The notes beneath the pieces are model-generated. The model ran no database searches, had not been told where the DNA came from, and saw only the letters and a program-made list of their open reading frames with translations. Position numbers and translations under genes: made by a program. Below are positions 6,102 to 6,235 of a stretch of DNA of 6,235 nt, in pieces. The number at the start of each line of letters is the position of its first letter. The stretch's first letter is position 1. Source of the DNA: Pseudomonadota bacterium (lineage in GTDB: Bacteria; Pseudomonadota; Gammaproteobacteria; Burkholderiales; Gallionellaceae); the NCBI GenBank assembly GCA_021847165.1, contig JAJZUH010000121.1, forward strand, positions 1-6,235, given 5' to 3'.

Positions 6102-6114
6102 ACTTGCGCTTTTT
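6084..6114 (+). terminator. Terminator-like hairpin after fabG, overlapping the acpP promoter
   Basis: GCGCAAGT (6084-6091) and ACTTGCGC (6102-6109) form a perfect 8-bp stem around a 10-base loop and are followed by TTTTT (6110-6114). It begins 20 bases after the fabG stop, as expected for an intrinsic terminator. The loop contains the acpP -10. An alternative reading is an operator with dyad symmetry around the -10. The stem is short and the loop long, so termination may be partial. Confidence 0.6.
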
Positions 6115-6130
6115 GAACTTTAATCAGAGT

Positions 6131-6135
6131 AGGAG
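6131..6135 (+). promoter_or_regulatory. acpP ribosome binding site
   Basis: AGGAG lies 8 bases before the acpP ATG at 6144, a strong Shine-Dalgarno sequence for a highly expressed protein. Confidence 0.85.
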
Positions 6136-6143
6136 AATCAGGG

Positions 6144-6235
6144 ATGTCTAACGAACAACGCGTCAAGAAAATCGTAGCTGAGCAACTGGGTGTGAACGAA
6201 TCCGAAGTCAAGAACGAGTCTTCTTTTGTGAACGA
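6144..6235 (+). CDS. acpP: Acyl carrier protein, 5' part only
   Basis: AcpP carries growing acyl chains on a phosphopantetheine arm through every step of type II fatty acid synthesis and delivers them to PlsX. Only the first 30 codons are present before the right edge. The visible sequence begins [17 protein letters not shown] and continues to NESSFVN, matching the family's first helix and the loop after it. The DSL motif with the modified serine would lie just beyond the window. The ATG has AGGAG 8 bases upstream, and the position directly after fabG supports the assignment. Confidence 0.95.
   Translation, partial: MSNEQRVKKIVAEQLGVNESEVKNESSFVN

Overview
The window is an ordinary, well-conserved chromosomal segment of a moderately GC-rich proteobacterium. 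Protein details and gene order (DksA, YceF-type Maf, then yceD-rpmF-plsX-fabH-fabD-fabG-acpP) suit a betaproteobacterium; the lineage is inferred from recalled family sequences, not from a search. I see no phage, transposon, CRISPR array or defence system, and no wholly new system.

Left part (1-450): three tRNA genes. tRNA-Leu(UAA) is cut by the window edge and reads leftward. tRNA-Gly(GCC) and tRNA-Cys(GCA) read rightward. About 145 bases between the divergent units hold a near-consensus promoter for each direction. A 13-bp hairpin with a T-run on both strands closes the tRNA unit and also serves the converging dksA gene.

Middle-left part (477-1578, minus strand): maf (YceF type, nucleotide pyrophosphatase) lies upstream of dksA (RNA polymerase-binding stringent-response factor). 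dksA has its own predicted extended -10 promoter in the gap between them.

Right part (1638-6235, plus strand): the envelope and fatty-acid cluster. yceD (23S rRNA accumulation protein) and rpmF (ribosomal protein L32) are followed by plsX (acyl phosphate synthesis for phospholipids), fabH (first condensation), fabD (malonyl loading onto ACP), fabG (ketoacyl reduction) and the start of acpP (acyl carrier protein). Close spacing, including a 4-base plsX/fabH overlap, indicates an operon from a promoter abutting yceD. acpP has a separate promoter placed inside a terminator-like hairpin. The cluster couples ribosome production to membrane lipid synthesis.

The best leads are regulatory: a near-leaderless yceD start, the acpP promoter/terminator overlay, a strong rpmF-plsX hairpin, and GC-rich discriminators on most promoters beside dksA. 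FabH also appears about ten residues short in one loop.
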